Counted from the first letter of the stretch, positions 47,274 through 56,933 are shown. The stretch: DNA of 64,000 nt from QKMZ01 sp012965515 (GCA_937879965.1 CALFMP010000010.1:310001-374000), one strand, 5' to 3'. The notes: a model not told the origin generated them from the letters alone. A program made the numbers and translations.

Positions 47274-49984
47274 TTGCCATTGCGCAATTTCAAACCGGCG
47301 ATAAACGCTGCAAGCAATAGCGTTGTGGTTGCTATTGCGATGCCGATGTAAAAGTTGTAGGGCCTGTAATCGAAGCGGATCTGGTGTTGTCCTGATGGCA
47401 CTTTGATTGCACGAAAACTTACATTGGCTCTGTAAATCGGCACCTCTTTTCCGTCGAGGAAAGCTTGCCAGCCACCGTAGAAAGTGTCGGTGAAAATCAA
47501 AAATCCATCGTGATTGGAATTCGATTTGATTGACACGGATTGTGAGTTCAAGCGCTCGACAGTCGCGGGCACTATGTCTAGTCCTCTATTTGGCAGTTGC
47601 AAAACGCTGGACGGCGCTTCGATTACGGTTTCACTCCGAGCGTCGAATTCTGGTTTGCCCACTTTTTCAATTGCGACATCGAGCGAGTCTGCGCCGGTTA
47701 TGCTGGTCGTCAAATATGCTTGCGGCAATGCGGTTGTGTTTTCGTAAAGCAAAATGTGTTCATTGTCTTCTTTGACGAAGCGTAAGCGCGCTTGTCTGAG
47801 ATCGGCTAAGTCTGTTTGTTCGGGCGTGATTTTTAGTAGTTCAACACCATTTGCTCTCATCGGTAAAGTCGTCTTCAACGGCAACACGCTCTCCAAAATA
47901 CCGCTGTACAGGTTGAGAACCAGGTATACAGGACCATGGCGTTTTTTGAAATCAGGTATCAAAATCGATATGCAATGATTGGACTTTGTGCCGCCCACTT
48001 TGGTCAATTGAGATCTGGAGCCTCGTGCGAGTACTTTTCCATCTTGATCAAGGATGTCTATTTCAGCCGCTAAAGACACAGTCTTTTGAGGCTCCAGCTC
48101 CCAATCGAATTTGCAGAATATTTCTCCATTTGTAGAAAGACAATATTCCCCTTTCTTTAGAACTGCGCCGTCAATCAGGTTGTGAGGCGCGCCATCAAGG
48201 CAAGCAAACGGTTTGTACCCCAGCGGTTTATCGGCAAGCGAAGCAATAGGCCAGAGAGACATGATGTACTTAACGCTAGCCGCGTCATAAATAGTAGAGA
48301 CGTAAAAGCCTTTATTGGCCATCCTCGAGCCTTTCTCGTCGCCGGCTCTTCTCCAGCTCAGCCTATTGATTGCTGCCACCCATCGGGGAATCAACGGTCC
48401 TTGAACGCGGAAGTCTCGCATTCCGTATGATAACGAAATATTTGGATGGAAGAAGAATTCGCTGTGGGCGGTCATTCGCTCATCGCTCCTAACTATTTCT
48501 TCGATCGCTCCAGTTTTTCTGTAGTTGAACGCAAAGGTCGGAGACAGCGCCACTCGAGACGAGTCGCTCAAACTGAAAAGGTTTATGACTAGAAGAAAGA
48601 TCGGCAAAAGCGCTACAGCCGTTTTGGGCAGTTTTAAAAGAAAGGCCGTGACCATAACAACAAATGCAACGGCGATTGAAATGGCACCCTTAATCGCTTC
48701 TGCCTTCAATAATTCCGGTACCGGTAAAGTCCCGTCATAGCCTTTTAGAACAACATGTGAGCTAAGAACGAGGAAAGGTGTAATCGCAAGAATTATTGAA
48801 ATAGCCGCCAAGAAAATTAGTGCTTTTCGATCGCGCTTTTGTATGACTTCCGCCAGCAGATCGACTCCGTGTGCGGCTAGCAAAGCCAAAGACATAAGCA
48901 GAGGTGCGTGGAGATATCGAGGCGGGATATATGTGAAAAGCCGGATCTGTTCCAGAGGTTCCGGCAGGCAACACCAGATGCCGAGGGCAAATACCAGGCC
49001 AGCCAGGGCAAGATTTTTTCCTTTGCCGCAGATGAGCGCAAAGGTCGCCGCCCAAATCGTCAGCACCCCCAGAAAAGCACTTCCGCCTTTGTTAATCGGC
49101 GAAATGAGCCCAACTACGAGTGTTTGCACAAAGTTTTTTTGAACGAAGAATTCGTGGAATTTATATGAATCAGCGTTTGAAACAAGTTCGGCGAAAGGCA
49201 AGAGCAAGGGAGCGCTCAAGCCGACTCCGATCAATCCGGCAATCAATATGTTTTTCCCGAGGACTGCCGGAGCATCGCCTGGTGAGAAACGGCGAGCAAC
49301 GAGCATAACAAGAAGTGAATTCAGTATTGTCAGAAAGAAGAATTCCGGATGCATCGAGGCGAGCGCTATTGCTGTACAGACTCCCAGAAGTGCAGGTTTG
49401 AAGAAGTTTTTGCTGTTGCCCAAATAAATGAATGCTGCTGCTGTAAGAGGGAACATTTGCACTTCATTGGGAAGTTCGAGTTCGCGCAAAATAAAGGGGC
49501 TGAGGCTATATGCGATTGCACCAAAAGCAGAGGCTCCGGTCGAAAAGGCAAAAAGTCGACAGAGTGCGAACATTGAGAGAGCCGCAATCAGAGCTTTGAT
49601 CGCGATGCCGAGATTGTAGAGATAAGGATTCGCGGCCTGAAAGATTCCTCTAAATGGAGAAAACGTGCAATATTGAAGTTCTCCTAGTGTCGGAAATCCG
49701 CATCCGAAGCAGGGATTCCATAATGGCAGTCGGAACTTCGACATTTCCTTCTGTGCGTAAAGTTGGAATGGGATGTGAAATTGGTAAAGCGATGGATCGA
49801 AGCGCGGACGATACACGGTGAAGCGCAGAGTATTGTTGAAGAAATAATCTTCAGACGCCAGAATCGGAAGCTTTGATATCTCTTTGCCGGTAATGACCGT
49901 GCGCCCGAAACAGCCAAAGAGTATGAACGCCGCAATTATGATGATTGCCGCCGTGTCGACGGTCTTCTGGCGTCGGGTTTCCAA
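47270..49984 (-). CDS. YfhO family membrane protein, copy 2
   Basis: This 904-residue protein has an N-terminal helix, GKEISKLPILASEDYFF in the first luminal loop, then LPLWNPCFGCGFPTLGELQ near 80-98. Many membrane helices run to about residue 480, followed by a soluble domain that closes with FLIFTDTFYGGWQAFLDG and PIYRANVSFRAIKVPSGQH, and a last helix. All are YfhO family marks. The extracytoplasmic domain differs greatly from those of the other two copies, which suggests different acceptors. It is divergent from the small lipoprotein gene and convergent with the GT4 gene. Function beyond a GT-C-like membrane glycosylation role is inferred. Confidence 0.85.
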   Translation of the reverse strand: METRRQKTVDTAAIIIIAAFILFGCFGRTVITGKEISKLPILASEDYFFNNTLRFTVYRPRFDPSLYQFHIPFQLYAQKEMSKFRLPLWNPCFGCGFPTLGELQYCTFSPFRGIFQAANPYLYNLGIAIKALIAALSMFALCRLFAFSTGASAFGAIAYSLSPFILRELELPNEVQMFPLTAAAFIYLGNSKNFFKPALLGVCTAIALASMHPEFFFLTILNSLLVMLVARRFSPGDAPAVLGKNILIAGLIGVGLSAPLLLPFAELVSNADSYKFHEFFVQKNFVQTLVVGLISPINKGGSAFLGVLTIWAATFALICGKGKNLALAGLVFALGIWCCLPEPLEQIRLFTYIPPRYLHAPLLMSLALLAAHGVDLLAEVIQKRDRKALIFLAAISIILAITPFLVLSSHVVLKGYDGTLPVPELLKAEAIKGAISIAVAFVVMVTAFLLKLPKTAVALLPIFLLVINLFSLSDSSRVALSPTFAFNYRKTGAIEEIVRSDERMTAHSEFFFHPNISLSYGMRDFRVQGPLIPRWVAAINRLSWRRAGDEKGSRMANKGFYVSTIYDAASVKYIMSLWPIASLADKPLGYKPFACLDGAPHNLIDGAVLKKGEYCLSTNGEIFCKFDWELEPQKTVSLAAEIDILDQDGKVLARGSRSQLTKVGGTKSNHCISILIPDFKKRHGPVYLVLNLYSGILESVLPLKTTLPMRANGVELLKITPEQTDLADLRQARLRFVKEDNEHILLYENTTALPQAYLTTSITGADSLDVAIEKVGKPEFDARSETVIEAPSSVLQLPNRGLDIVPATVERLNSQSVSIKSNSNHDGFLIFTDTFYGGWQAFLDGKEVPIYRANVSFRAIKVPSGQHQIRFDYRPYNFYIGIAIATTTLLLAAFIAGLKLRNGN

Positions 49985-50233
49985 TTTAGTAACTTAAGCC
50001 TTTTGCAGAGATTACAACCGCCGGTTGATTCTACAGTTTGTTACCCCTTTCGGTTCTCTTGGCAAGCCGGGCGTTCCATTCAATCCTTGCCTAGGCTGTG
50101 ATAACCGTATTTGGTGATGTAAGAAGTAAAACTAAATTCAATTACACCTGCCTTCATAAGCGCCGAATCTGGCGCAGTCGGCAGTATTCATGCGCTAAAC
50201 TCTAAGTTCTGTGATGAATCAGGAGACATCTAG

Positions 50234-50842
50234 ATGAACTTTTCTAGCATCAAAACAAGCTTTCAGATTATTTGTATCGCCGCACTGGTTAGTTCCTTGA
50301 ACGGCTGCGCCACCAAGGATACTGGCATCGTAACAAGTGGATATAAGGGTGTAATCAATCTGGAAGCCATCAAACTTGGTGTTCCGGAAGAGGCAATCAA
50401 GTCTGCGAGTCTGACGTTTGTCGCCGATGCCAATGGCGCCCAAGGTGAAACAACTCAGTACCTCAGCCGCGCGTATGACAAAGACAACGGCCAGTACTGC
50501 CTTTCGTATTCGAACGGACAACCATGGCAGTTGAGAATCATCTACAACAGTGAGCCGGTTTCGAAAGAGAATGCGCTAGCTAAGCTGAAATCGATTCTCC
50601 CGCCCAGTGCACCTGAAGAAACCAAGGTCGACAATTCAGAAGTTACGGCAGGAAAGAAAGAATCTCCTGTTGAATACCACTTCTACGGCGACAATCTGAA
50701 AGCAGAGATTATTTACGCAAATAAAGCCGCTACTGCAGTGAAGCTTTTGACTGTCCGCAACATCATGAAAAAGGATGCTGCTGGCGACAAGACTGCTGCC
50801 GCCGGCAAGACTGCTCCTGCTGAAGAAAAGAAAGCAGAGTAA
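50234..50842 (+). CDS. Small lipoprotein, function unknown
   Basis: This 202-residue protein has an N-terminal signal with a hydrophobic core IICIAALVSSL and a lipobox LNGC (Cys at about residue 26), so it should be a lipid-anchored envelope protein. AGGAG eight bases before the ATG is one of the clearest SD sites in the window. The body holds two short beta-rich segments (SASLTFVADANG; YCLSYSNGQPWQLRIIYN) that recall periplasmic domains but match no family I recognise. The C-terminal 30 residues are low-complexity Ala/Lys/Gly repeats (AAGDKTAAAGKTAPAEEKK). It stands alone between two minus-strand YfhO genes, so its link to glycan synthesis is uncertain. Confidence 0.78.
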   Translation: MNFSSIKTSFQIICIAALVSSLNGCATKDTGIVTSGYKGVINLEAIKLGVPEEAIKSASLTFVADANGAQGETTQYLSRAYDKDNGQYCLSYSNGQPWQLRIIYNSEPVSKENALAKLKSILPPSAPEETKVDNSEVTAGKKESPVEYHFYGDNLKAEIIYANKAATAVKLLTVRNIMKKDAAGDKTAAAGKTAPAEEKKAE

Positions 50843-50928
50843 ACGTTCTTTCCGCTGCCGCCAAAAACCTGCGTGACTGGATTGTCCAGCGGGCTTGACA
50901 TACAGTCGGCATCTTTCGATCCACCTGA

Positions 50929-53838
50929 TTAACCCGGCGTTTCCGCACCTTTGGACTTTCGCTTTTGGCGCGCCACAAAGTGCGCAAGAGACAAAATCGC
51001 AAGCAAAACAAAGACACTGTTTACGCCCAACCAGAAGCTGCGGGGGCGGAATTTGAACTCTATTTGATGATCGCCGGCAGGTAAGAAAACTCCGCGCATC
51101 AAGTAGTTCGTGCAATAGATTGGAGTTTCTTTGCCGTCAATATAGGCATGCCAGCCAGGATAAAACTGATCAGTGAGTACGAGAAAGGCGCTCGAACTGG
51201 TTTTCGTCTTTACGCTCACTTCGTTTGGCGAAGGACGCAAGACCAGAGGCTCAGGGTCGTTTGCCTGGGTCGGTAAAGTGTTCGGTCGAAGCAGCTCGGA
51301 AAGTATTTTTCGATCTCCTTCGGGCAGCGTTTCCTTCGCCTCGAACCAATGGCAAAAATCTGTGTCTTCCTGTCGGCCGGTTGCTGGGTCAATTTCTACA
51401 ATGGCTGATTGGCGGGGAACAAATTCCGGGGCGCGCAGCTTGTCCATTACACTTTGAGCATCTTTTGCTGTTTCGATTCTAGATACGAAGTAAGCTTGAG
51501 GTAAGGCAGTCTTATTCTTGTAAATGCGAACTCGATGCGGACCGCTCTCCTTTTCCAGAGAGAAGCGACCTGAATTTGTATTTTTCCTTTCGGAGACAAC
51601 CCAAGAACCAAGATGGTGTGGCGTGTCCAGTTTGTTTGGCGTGTTGCTCAATTGTAAGAATTGAACTTTTTCATTGTCGAAAACCCGCAGACCGGAAGAG
51701 AACTCAGAGCCGGGCTTGAGTTCACAAGGAACGAGTGATTCGAAATTGAATATTGATTTGAGTTTTTTCTTGCCGAGCGTAGCTACGCATGGAGTCTGAG
51801 GACCGAACCATTTAGAATTGCCGCTTTTGTCCGTTATCACTGCCACATAGGAAAAGCGAGCGCGAATCTTTTTTGCATCTTCTTCATTTCGTGCCGCTGG
51901 CAATTGCCATTCGAGCGATCCCAGCACCTCCTGCTTTTCTTCGCTATATGCAACTTTAGAGCGTTTGAGGATGACGTCTTCGGCGCCGTTAGTGAATAGC
52001 ACTTCTTTGGTGTTTTCTACAGTGGTTTCTTCCTGCAGTTTTTCATCCGCGGAGATAGTCGGAGAAACTGACAGGATATATGTGAGATTGCATAAGTCCG
52101 TCAATTTCGAAACGCTGTACTTGTTCAACATGATGTTGAAGTAATCAGCATGCATTTCGGCTGCTTCCACGAAGGAAAAGAATCTCTTACCGAATAACGG
52201 ATTATGAATGGCCATGCTGCGAATGCCATATACAGCGTTGGCATTGGCGACCAGGACGTCGAAGCCGATCGGTGCAACTCGTCCTTTTACCTGTTGCAAA
52301 AACTTGTGAACTTCGGTTTCTACAAAGTCAAAACTTGGCCGAATCGGCAATGAGCTACTGCTCACTAGCAATTCGCTCAATAAGCAAAGCATTGCTGCAC
52401 AAACAGACAGGACTTTCGGTGAGAGAACTTCTGCCAAGTTTTTCCATTGACTGCAAATGGCAAGAATGCAAAACAGAAGGGCAAGAACGCTGTCTCGTAC
52501 AAAAACGAGCACTCGAAATTCAGCTTCTCCTAACTGATCGTCGAAAGTCACAGGACTGAGATCCAGTTTGAGAAGCTTGATGATCAGCGGAACTGCGAGT
52601 GTTACAGCAACGCTTGCCAGTACTGCGAATAACGCCTTCTTCTGCCGAAGTGCTCCGGATGCGATCGCATCCACGCCATATCCCGCAAGTATGGACAGCA
52701 GTAAAAGCGTGACGAAGATATAGTAATGACCGGGCACAAACCTTAGCGGCGTTGCGGTAGCAATAATTGCCATTGGTCCCAGCGAGCCCATAAGAACATA
52801 CAGAACAGCAATTGCAGCAAGAATCACGCCATATTTGGTTCGCTCGCTGTCCTGAACGAAATATCCAGCGACAACAAGCGGCACTGCCAGTACGCCCAGG
52901 TAAGGAGACGCCGCGCCGACAGCAGGGTGAAGAAGGAAATAGGGCATCGTCTGCCACGGTAAGACGTCTTGTTCTGTCGAGAATTTATAGCAAACGCAAT
53001 TTTGCATAAACTCTGCAAATGGCAGCAGTATCGGTGACGAAAAGACAAAACTGATGAGCGCAATTCCGCTAAGCGTCAGGAACGCGACTCCGGCGGTTTT
53101 CAGACGTTCTGAAGATTGCCCGTAGGCGAAGATACTAAAGCCGAGAAACAAAAAACTTGCGGTAAGGATGCCCCCGAAAGCAACAAGGGTGTGCCCTGTG
53201 AAAATTGTCAGTGCCGTAAGCGCCGCAGCCACTGTCAATCTGATCAATGTTTGTTTTTCAGCAGCTCGGGCAAAAGCGAATAACAACCACGGAAACAATG
53301 TAAACGCCGGTCCGTTCAACAGTTCAAGGAAGCTGAGTTGATGCGGTCCGAGCGCATACAGGACAGATACGAGCAAGGATGCGATTACGCCAAGCTTCAG
53401 AAAACGCGACAGGAAAAAGCAGCCAATGGCGCAAAAACAAATCTGCAGAATAAGTTGAAAGTTGTAAAACGAAATGGTCGGGCTGAGGCTGCCCAAGATT
53501 CTCCAGGGCGAAAAGATGCAAGATTGAAGATCCCCGACAAGCGGCATTCCTAGCCCTACATAGGGCGTCCACAAGGGAATGTTTCCATGCCGCCAGCTTT
53601 CCGCAACAGTAAAAAAATTCGGCACCGCTAGCTGGAACAGCGAGGGATCCCATCGTATTCCGTGCTCCAAGTCTCTAAACTGGCTAAACAAAAGGTCCCG
53701 ATTCGCCAGAAGAAAAATTTTGGATATGGGAAGCCCGGTCACTATTGGCTGCGCGAAAAATGCAAAGATGAAGAGCAGCAAGGCGATAACGGCAGCGAAG
53801 TTCACTGCTGCGATGCTTCTGTTGCGAAAAAGAGACAT
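50929..53838 (-). CDS. YfhO family membrane protein, copy 3
   Basis: The open frame begins at 54036, but the first 66 residues look like translated leader. The ATG at 53838 gives MSLFRNRS followed directly by the first membrane helix and a protein of 969 residues. GLPISKIFLLANRDLLF occupies the first loop, LPLWTPYVGLGMPLVGDLQ follows, then about a dozen helices. A large extracytoplasmic domain ends FLVLTDQFYPGWHAYIDG, PIYCTNYLMRG, and a last helix. It is the third YfhO member in 15 kb. The 5' side faces the cysD operon across a 374-base divergent gap that contains strong inverted repeats. The substrate is unknown. Confidence 0.85.
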   Translation of the reverse strand: MSLFRNRSIAAVNFAAVIALLLFIFAFFAQPIVTGLPISKIFLLANRDLLFSQFRDLEHGIRWDPSLFQLAVPNFFTVAESWRHGNIPLWTPYVGLGMPLVGDLQSCIFSPWRILGSLSPTISFYNFQLILQICFCAIGCFFLSRFLKLGVIASLLVSVLYALGPHQLSFLELLNGPAFTLFPWLLFAFARAAEKQTLIRLTVAAALTALTIFTGHTLVAFGGILTASFLFLGFSIFAYGQSSERLKTAGVAFLTLSGIALISFVFSSPILLPFAEFMQNCVCYKFSTEQDVLPWQTMPYFLLHPAVGAASPYLGVLAVPLVVAGYFVQDSERTKYGVILAAIAVLYVLMGSLGPMAIIATATPLRFVPGHYYIFVTLLLLSILAGYGVDAIASGALRQKKALFAVLASVAVTLAVPLIIKLLKLDLSPVTFDDQLGEAEFRVLVFVRDSVLALLFCILAICSQWKNLAEVLSPKVLSVCAAMLCLLSELLVSSSSLPIRPSFDFVETEVHKFLQQVKGRVAPIGFDVLVANANAVYGIRSMAIHNPLFGKRFFSFVEAAEMHADYFNIMLNKYSVSKLTDLCNLTYILSVSPTISADEKLQEETTVENTKEVLFTNGAEDVILKRSKVAYSEEKQEVLGSLEWQLPAARNEEDAKKIRARFSYVAVITDKSGNSKWFGPQTPCVATLGKKKLKSIFNFESLVPCELKPGSEFSSGLRVFDNEKVQFLQLSNTPNKLDTPHHLGSWVVSERKNTNSGRFSLEKESGPHRVRIYKNKTALPQAYFVSRIETAKDAQSVMDKLRAPEFVPRQSAIVEIDPATGRQEDTDFCHWFEAKETLPEGDRKILSELLRPNTLPTQANDPEPLVLRPSPNEVSVKTKTSSSAFLVLTDQFYPGWHAYIDGKETPIYCTNYLMRGVFLPAGDHQIEFKFRPRSFWLGVNSVFVLLAILSLAHFVARQKRKSKGAETPG

Positions 53839-54061
53839 CCAAACGCTGTTCAGCGCAGTAACCGCCTGTAACCGTATAACTAAGGTTCGCCAAGAATAGC
53901 ATTCGATGTTAACGATGAATCTAAATTTGCGGTCTGTAACGGATCTCCGATGTATATGCGAACCGTTCCAGGAACCTGTCGCAAGTATTTTATGTGCCGG
54001 GAGAAAAATTTGTTTGAGAACGATCGCTTGCACCAACCGCGGTAATTCTTTGCCGCTTTAG

Positions 54062-54103
54062 GAGCATTCAAATCCGAAACGAATGCTCGCCGGCATTCGT
54101 TTC
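54062..54103. repeat. Two overlapping, mutually exclusive hairpins
   Basis: One stem is a perfect 11-base pair, GAAACGAATGC (54076-54086) with GCATTCGTTTC (54093-54103), around a 6-base loop. A competing perfect 8-base stem pairs GAGCATTC (54062-54069) with GAATGCTC (54081-54088). Both use bases 54081-54086, so only one can form. A third GCATTCC follows at about 54108. The pattern resembles an RNA switch, but no T-tract follows and the likely cysD promoter lies downstream. A DNA-level operator or cruciform is equally possible. Confidence 0.55.
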
Positions 54104-54128
54104 CTAAGCATTCCTGAAATCGTTCTAC

Positions 54129-54156
54129 TTTACTACGGGCTCAGTCCTGTTATGCT
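54129..54156 (+). promoter_or_regulatory. Candidate cysD promoter
   Basis: TTTACT at 54129-54134, a 16-base spacer and TATGCT at 54151-54156 form a moderate sigma-70-type promoter. Transcription would start near 54163, leaving about 50 untranslated bases before cysD. It lies 26 bases downstream of the hairpin cluster, where a bound regulator could act on it. Confidence 0.4.
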
Positions 54157-54212
54157 CAGCGCGGACGAGATTTATCACCCGATTATTGGCGCCCAGCAAA
54201 GACTAATCAACA

Positions 54213-55019
54213 ATGACTGATTACCTGACACGCCTCGAGCATGAAAGCGTATTCACAATACGCGAGGCTTATAAAAAAGTAAGGAACCTGGCTCTTCTCT
54301 GGTCGATGGGAAAAGATTCGACCGTGCTTTTGCACCTGGTGCGAAAGGCCTTCCTGGGGCATGTTCCTATTCCTCTGGTACACATAGACACCAGCTACAA
54401 GATTCCCGAGATGATTACCTGGCGTGACCAGTACGTCAAAGATCATGGTCTGCGCCTCATTGTCGGACAGAACAAGGCTGCTCTGGCTGACGGTATGGGG
54501 CCGGATAAGGGGCGGCTTGTTTGCTGCGGAGCTTTGAAAACCCAAGCGCTTCTCGACACGATTAAAGAGAACAATATAGGCGGTCTTTTGCTCGGCATCA
54601 GACGCGATGAAGAGGGTTCGCGAGCCAAGGAGCGCGTTGTCTCTCCCAGACCTGAAGACGGAACCTGGACTTATAAAGATCAAGTGGCAGAAATTTGGAA
54701 TCACTACAATCTGCACTTGCCGGAAAATGTTCATATGCGCGTCCACCCGCTTTTGAGCTGGACTGAGCTAGATGTCTGGGAATATATCGAGAGAGAAAAA
54801 CTGGACATCATGCCGCTCTACTTCAGCAATGCCGACGGACAGCGCTACAGGAGCTTGGGCTGCTGGCCTTGCACTGGAACTATCGATTCGTGCGCCTCGA
54901 CGCTCGAAGCTATCGTAGACGAGATTCGTACAACAAAGACTTCAGAGCGCGCTGGTCGTGCTCAAGACAACGCTGACACCTATGCAATGCAGAAATTGCG
55001 CAGCCAGGGATACATGTAA
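54213..55019 (+). CDS. cysD: Sulfate adenylyltransferase subunit 2
   Basis: With the CysN part this enzyme makes adenosine 5'-phosphosulfate from sulfate and ATP. It has 268 residues, shorter than E. coli CysD (302). The ATP-pyrophosphatase P-loop SMGKDST is at about 31-37, followed by PLVHIDTSYKIPEM, GIRRDEEGSRAKERV near 129-143, and RYRSLGCWPCTGTIDS with two Cys near the end. The last residues SQGYM resemble NodP/CysD ends. It is three bases upstream of cysNC and is surely cotranscribed. No sulfite-pathway gene (cysH, cysI) is near, which favours PAPS supply for sulfating a glycan over cysteine synthesis, although no sulfotransferase is visible. Confidence 0.9.
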   Translation: MTDYLTRLEHESVFTIREAYKKVRNLALLWSMGKDSTVLLHLVRKAFLGHVPIPLVHIDTSYKIPEMITWRDQYVKDHGLRLIVGQNKAALADGMGPDKGRLVCCGALKTQALLDTIKENNIGGLLLGIRRDEEGSRAKERVVSPRPEDGTWTYKDQVAEIWNHYNLHLPENVHMRVHPLLSWTELDVWEYIEREKLDIMPLYFSNADGQRYRSLGCWPCTGTIDSCASTLEAIVDEIRTTKTSERAGRAQDNADTYAMQKLRSQGYM

Positions 55020-55022
55020 CAG

Positions 55023-56912
55023 ATGACACAGCACGAACAACGAAAAATAGTTATCGTCGGCCATGTTGATCACGGCAAATCGACTCTATTAGGTCGTTTG
55101 CTCATGGATTTCGGCAAAGTGCCTCAGCAGACCATCGAGAAAGTAAGAAAGGTCTGCGAATCGCGTGGCGTTCAGTTGGAGCCGGCATTCTTTCTTGATG
55201 CGTTTCAAGAAGAACAAGAGCAAGGCATCAGCATCGATACCACGCGTGTCAATTTTGAATTCGAAGGGCACCGCTTCCTCTTAATCGATGCACCCGGGCA
55301 TCTCGAGTTTCTCAAAAACATGACCTCAGGCGCTTCCGGCGCCGAGACCGGTATTCTGGTCATCGATGGTCACGAAGGAATTGGTTCGCAAACTCTGCGA
55401 CACTTGAAGATTTTGGGCATTCTTGGTGTCGGCAAAGTTGTCGTCGTCGTCAACAAGATGGACAAGAGCGGATACAAACAAGCTCGCTTCGAAGAAGTAG
55501 CTTCTGAGATCCGCGCCCACGTCGAACGTGAAGGACAAACATGTCTGGCCGTTGTGCCTATCTCGGCCCTGAAAGGTGAAAATCTCACTGCTTCTTGCGA
55601 CGGACTCTCGTGGTACGCCGGTTTGCCGTTGCTACCGCAATTGGTGGCAAGTACGACTGCAGTCTCTGTTGATGCAGTGGAAGAAGCGAATGCCGAACCG
55701 CTTAGAATGGTCCTGCAAGACATCTATCGCTTTACTGATGAACGCTTTTATGCCGGTCGCATTATTTCCGGTTCAATCGCACCAGGCGCGCGTGTCTTCT
55801 TCTCCCCCTCCGGAAAAGTCTCCACTGTTGAAGCTATAGAAACTTTCCCGCCTCGCGATTTGCAATTGGCTGTTAAGGGTGATTCTGTTGCACTTCGTCT
55901 CAAAGACCAGATCTTTGTCGAGCGCGGTGAAATTATTTCCTTCCCCGAGCAAACGCCTGAAGTAAACAATGAACTGCAAGCAAAATTGATCTGGTTGAAC
56001 TCCGAGCCTCTCGATTGGGCAAACGATTACTTGCTCAAGGTGGGCACTCAAGAAGTCTCATGCCGGCTGGAGCCAAGCAATATGGTCTTCCAGCAAATCG
56101 GCAACGGCGATTTCGTCGATGTTGTCATCAAGGCTCAAAAACCAATTAGTTTTGATCGTGCCAGTTCGAAAGCAACGGGCGTCGACAAATTTGTAATCTG
56201 CACCACTTATGAAACTGTGGCCTGCGGTTCTATTATGGCGGTGACCACGGAGACCTCTCAAAGCGCACAAAAGAGCAAAAATATCGTTGTCGAGTCCGGT
56301 TTTGTAAAACGAGAAGAGCACGAGATTAGGCACGGACATAAGGGCACAGTTCTCTGGATGACCGGTTTGTCCGGCGCCGGTAAGAGCACCCTGGCGAAGG
56401 CTTTAGAAAGACGCTTATTTGCTGCCGGCTTCCGCGTTCAAGTTTTGGACGGCGATAATTTGAGAAGTGGCATTTGTGCTGACCTTGGTTTTGAACCGGA
56501 AGATCGCGCCGAGAATATTCGTCGTGTGGCGCATCTTTCGAAATTGCTGTTGAACACCGGCACCATCGTTATCTCCGCTTGTATTTCACCGTACGAGAAA
56601 GATCGCCGCATCGCCAAGGAAATCATTGGCGCTGAGGACTTCCACGAGTTGTTCATCTTCTGCCCTATTGAAGTTTGCCAGAGCCGCGATCCCAAAGGCT
56701 TGTACAAGAAAGCAACGGTCGGTCAAATCAGCGATTTCTCCGGTTTGAACGCACCCTACCAGCCGCCGGCAAATCCGAAGCTGCGGCTTGATTCGAGCAC
56801 GATGAGTATCGAAGCTGAAGTTGATTCGATCATTGCGATGCTTGTGTCTGAAGGTATCAAACCGCCCGTGACGGCAGTTGGCGCCCGCGGTGAACTGGCC
56901 TGGAAGCCATGA
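55023..56912 (+). CDS. cysNC: Bifunctional sulfate adenylyltransferase GTPase subunit / APS kinase
   Basis: This is a fusion of 629 residues. The N-terminal CysN-type GTPase has GHVDHGKST (13-21), DAPGHLEFLKNMTSGAS near 89-105 and NKMD near 147, followed by the two EF-Tu-like beta-barrels. The C-terminal APS kinase starts near 440: GLSGAGKST (P-loop), LDGDNLRSGI, ACISPYEKDR and RDPKGLYKKA. Together with CysD it would convert sulfate to PAPS, the donor for sulfotransferases. The GTPase part (LLDAFQEEQEQGISIDT-type switch, DAPGHLEFLKNM) resembles the alternative CysN class common in glycan-sulfation loci more than enteric CysN. The GT-C protein gene starts 21 bases downstream. Confidence 0.92.
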   Translation: MTQHEQRKIVIVGHVDHGKSTLLGRLLMDFGKVPQQTIEKVRKVCESRGVQLEPAFFLDAFQEEQEQGISIDTTRVNFEFEGHRFLLIDAPGHLEFLKNMTSGASGAETGILVIDGHEGIGSQTLRHLKILGILGVGKVVVVVNKMDKSGYKQARFEEVASEIRAHVEREGQTCLAVVPISALKGENLTASCDGLSWYAGLPLLPQLVASTTAVSVDAVEEANAEPLRMVLQDIYRFTDERFYAGRIISGSIAPGARVFFSPSGKVSTVEAIETFPPRDLQLAVKGDSVALRLKDQIFVERGEIISFPEQTPEVNNELQAKLIWLNSEPLDWANDYLLKVGTQEVSCRLEPSNMVFQQIGNGDFVDVVIKAQKPISFDRASSKATGVDKFVICTTYETVACGSIMAVTTETSQSAQKSKNIVVESGFVKREEHEIRHGHKGTVLWMTGLSGAGKSTLAKALERRLFAAGFRVQVLDGDNLRSGICADLGFEPEDRAENIRRVAHLSKLLLNTGTIVISACISPYEKDRRIAKEIIGAEDFHELFIFCPIEVCQSRDPKGLYKKATVGQISDFSGLNAPYQPPANPKLRLDSSTMSIEAEVDSIIAMLVSEGIKPPVTAVGARGELAWKP

Positions 56913-56933
56913 AAATGAGCGGGGTAGCGGGGA

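Larger units (their letters stand above)
53839..54212. other. Divergent intergenic region between YfhO gene and cysD
   Basis: This gap of 374 bases contains no convincing gene. The minus-strand frame that continues through it from the YfhO gene lacks family similarity. It holds a small palindrome GTTCC-A-GGAAC (53965-53975), a pair of spaced arms GGTTCGC / GCGAACC, the overlapping hairpins at 54062-54103, and a candidate cysD promoter at 54129-54156. The density of inverted repeats is the highest of any gap here. Confidence 0.5.

Noticed and set aside
53839..54036. N-terminal extension of the third YfhO protein
   Set aside because: It adds 66 residues with no similarity to the other two YfhO proteins, which begin just before the first membrane helix.
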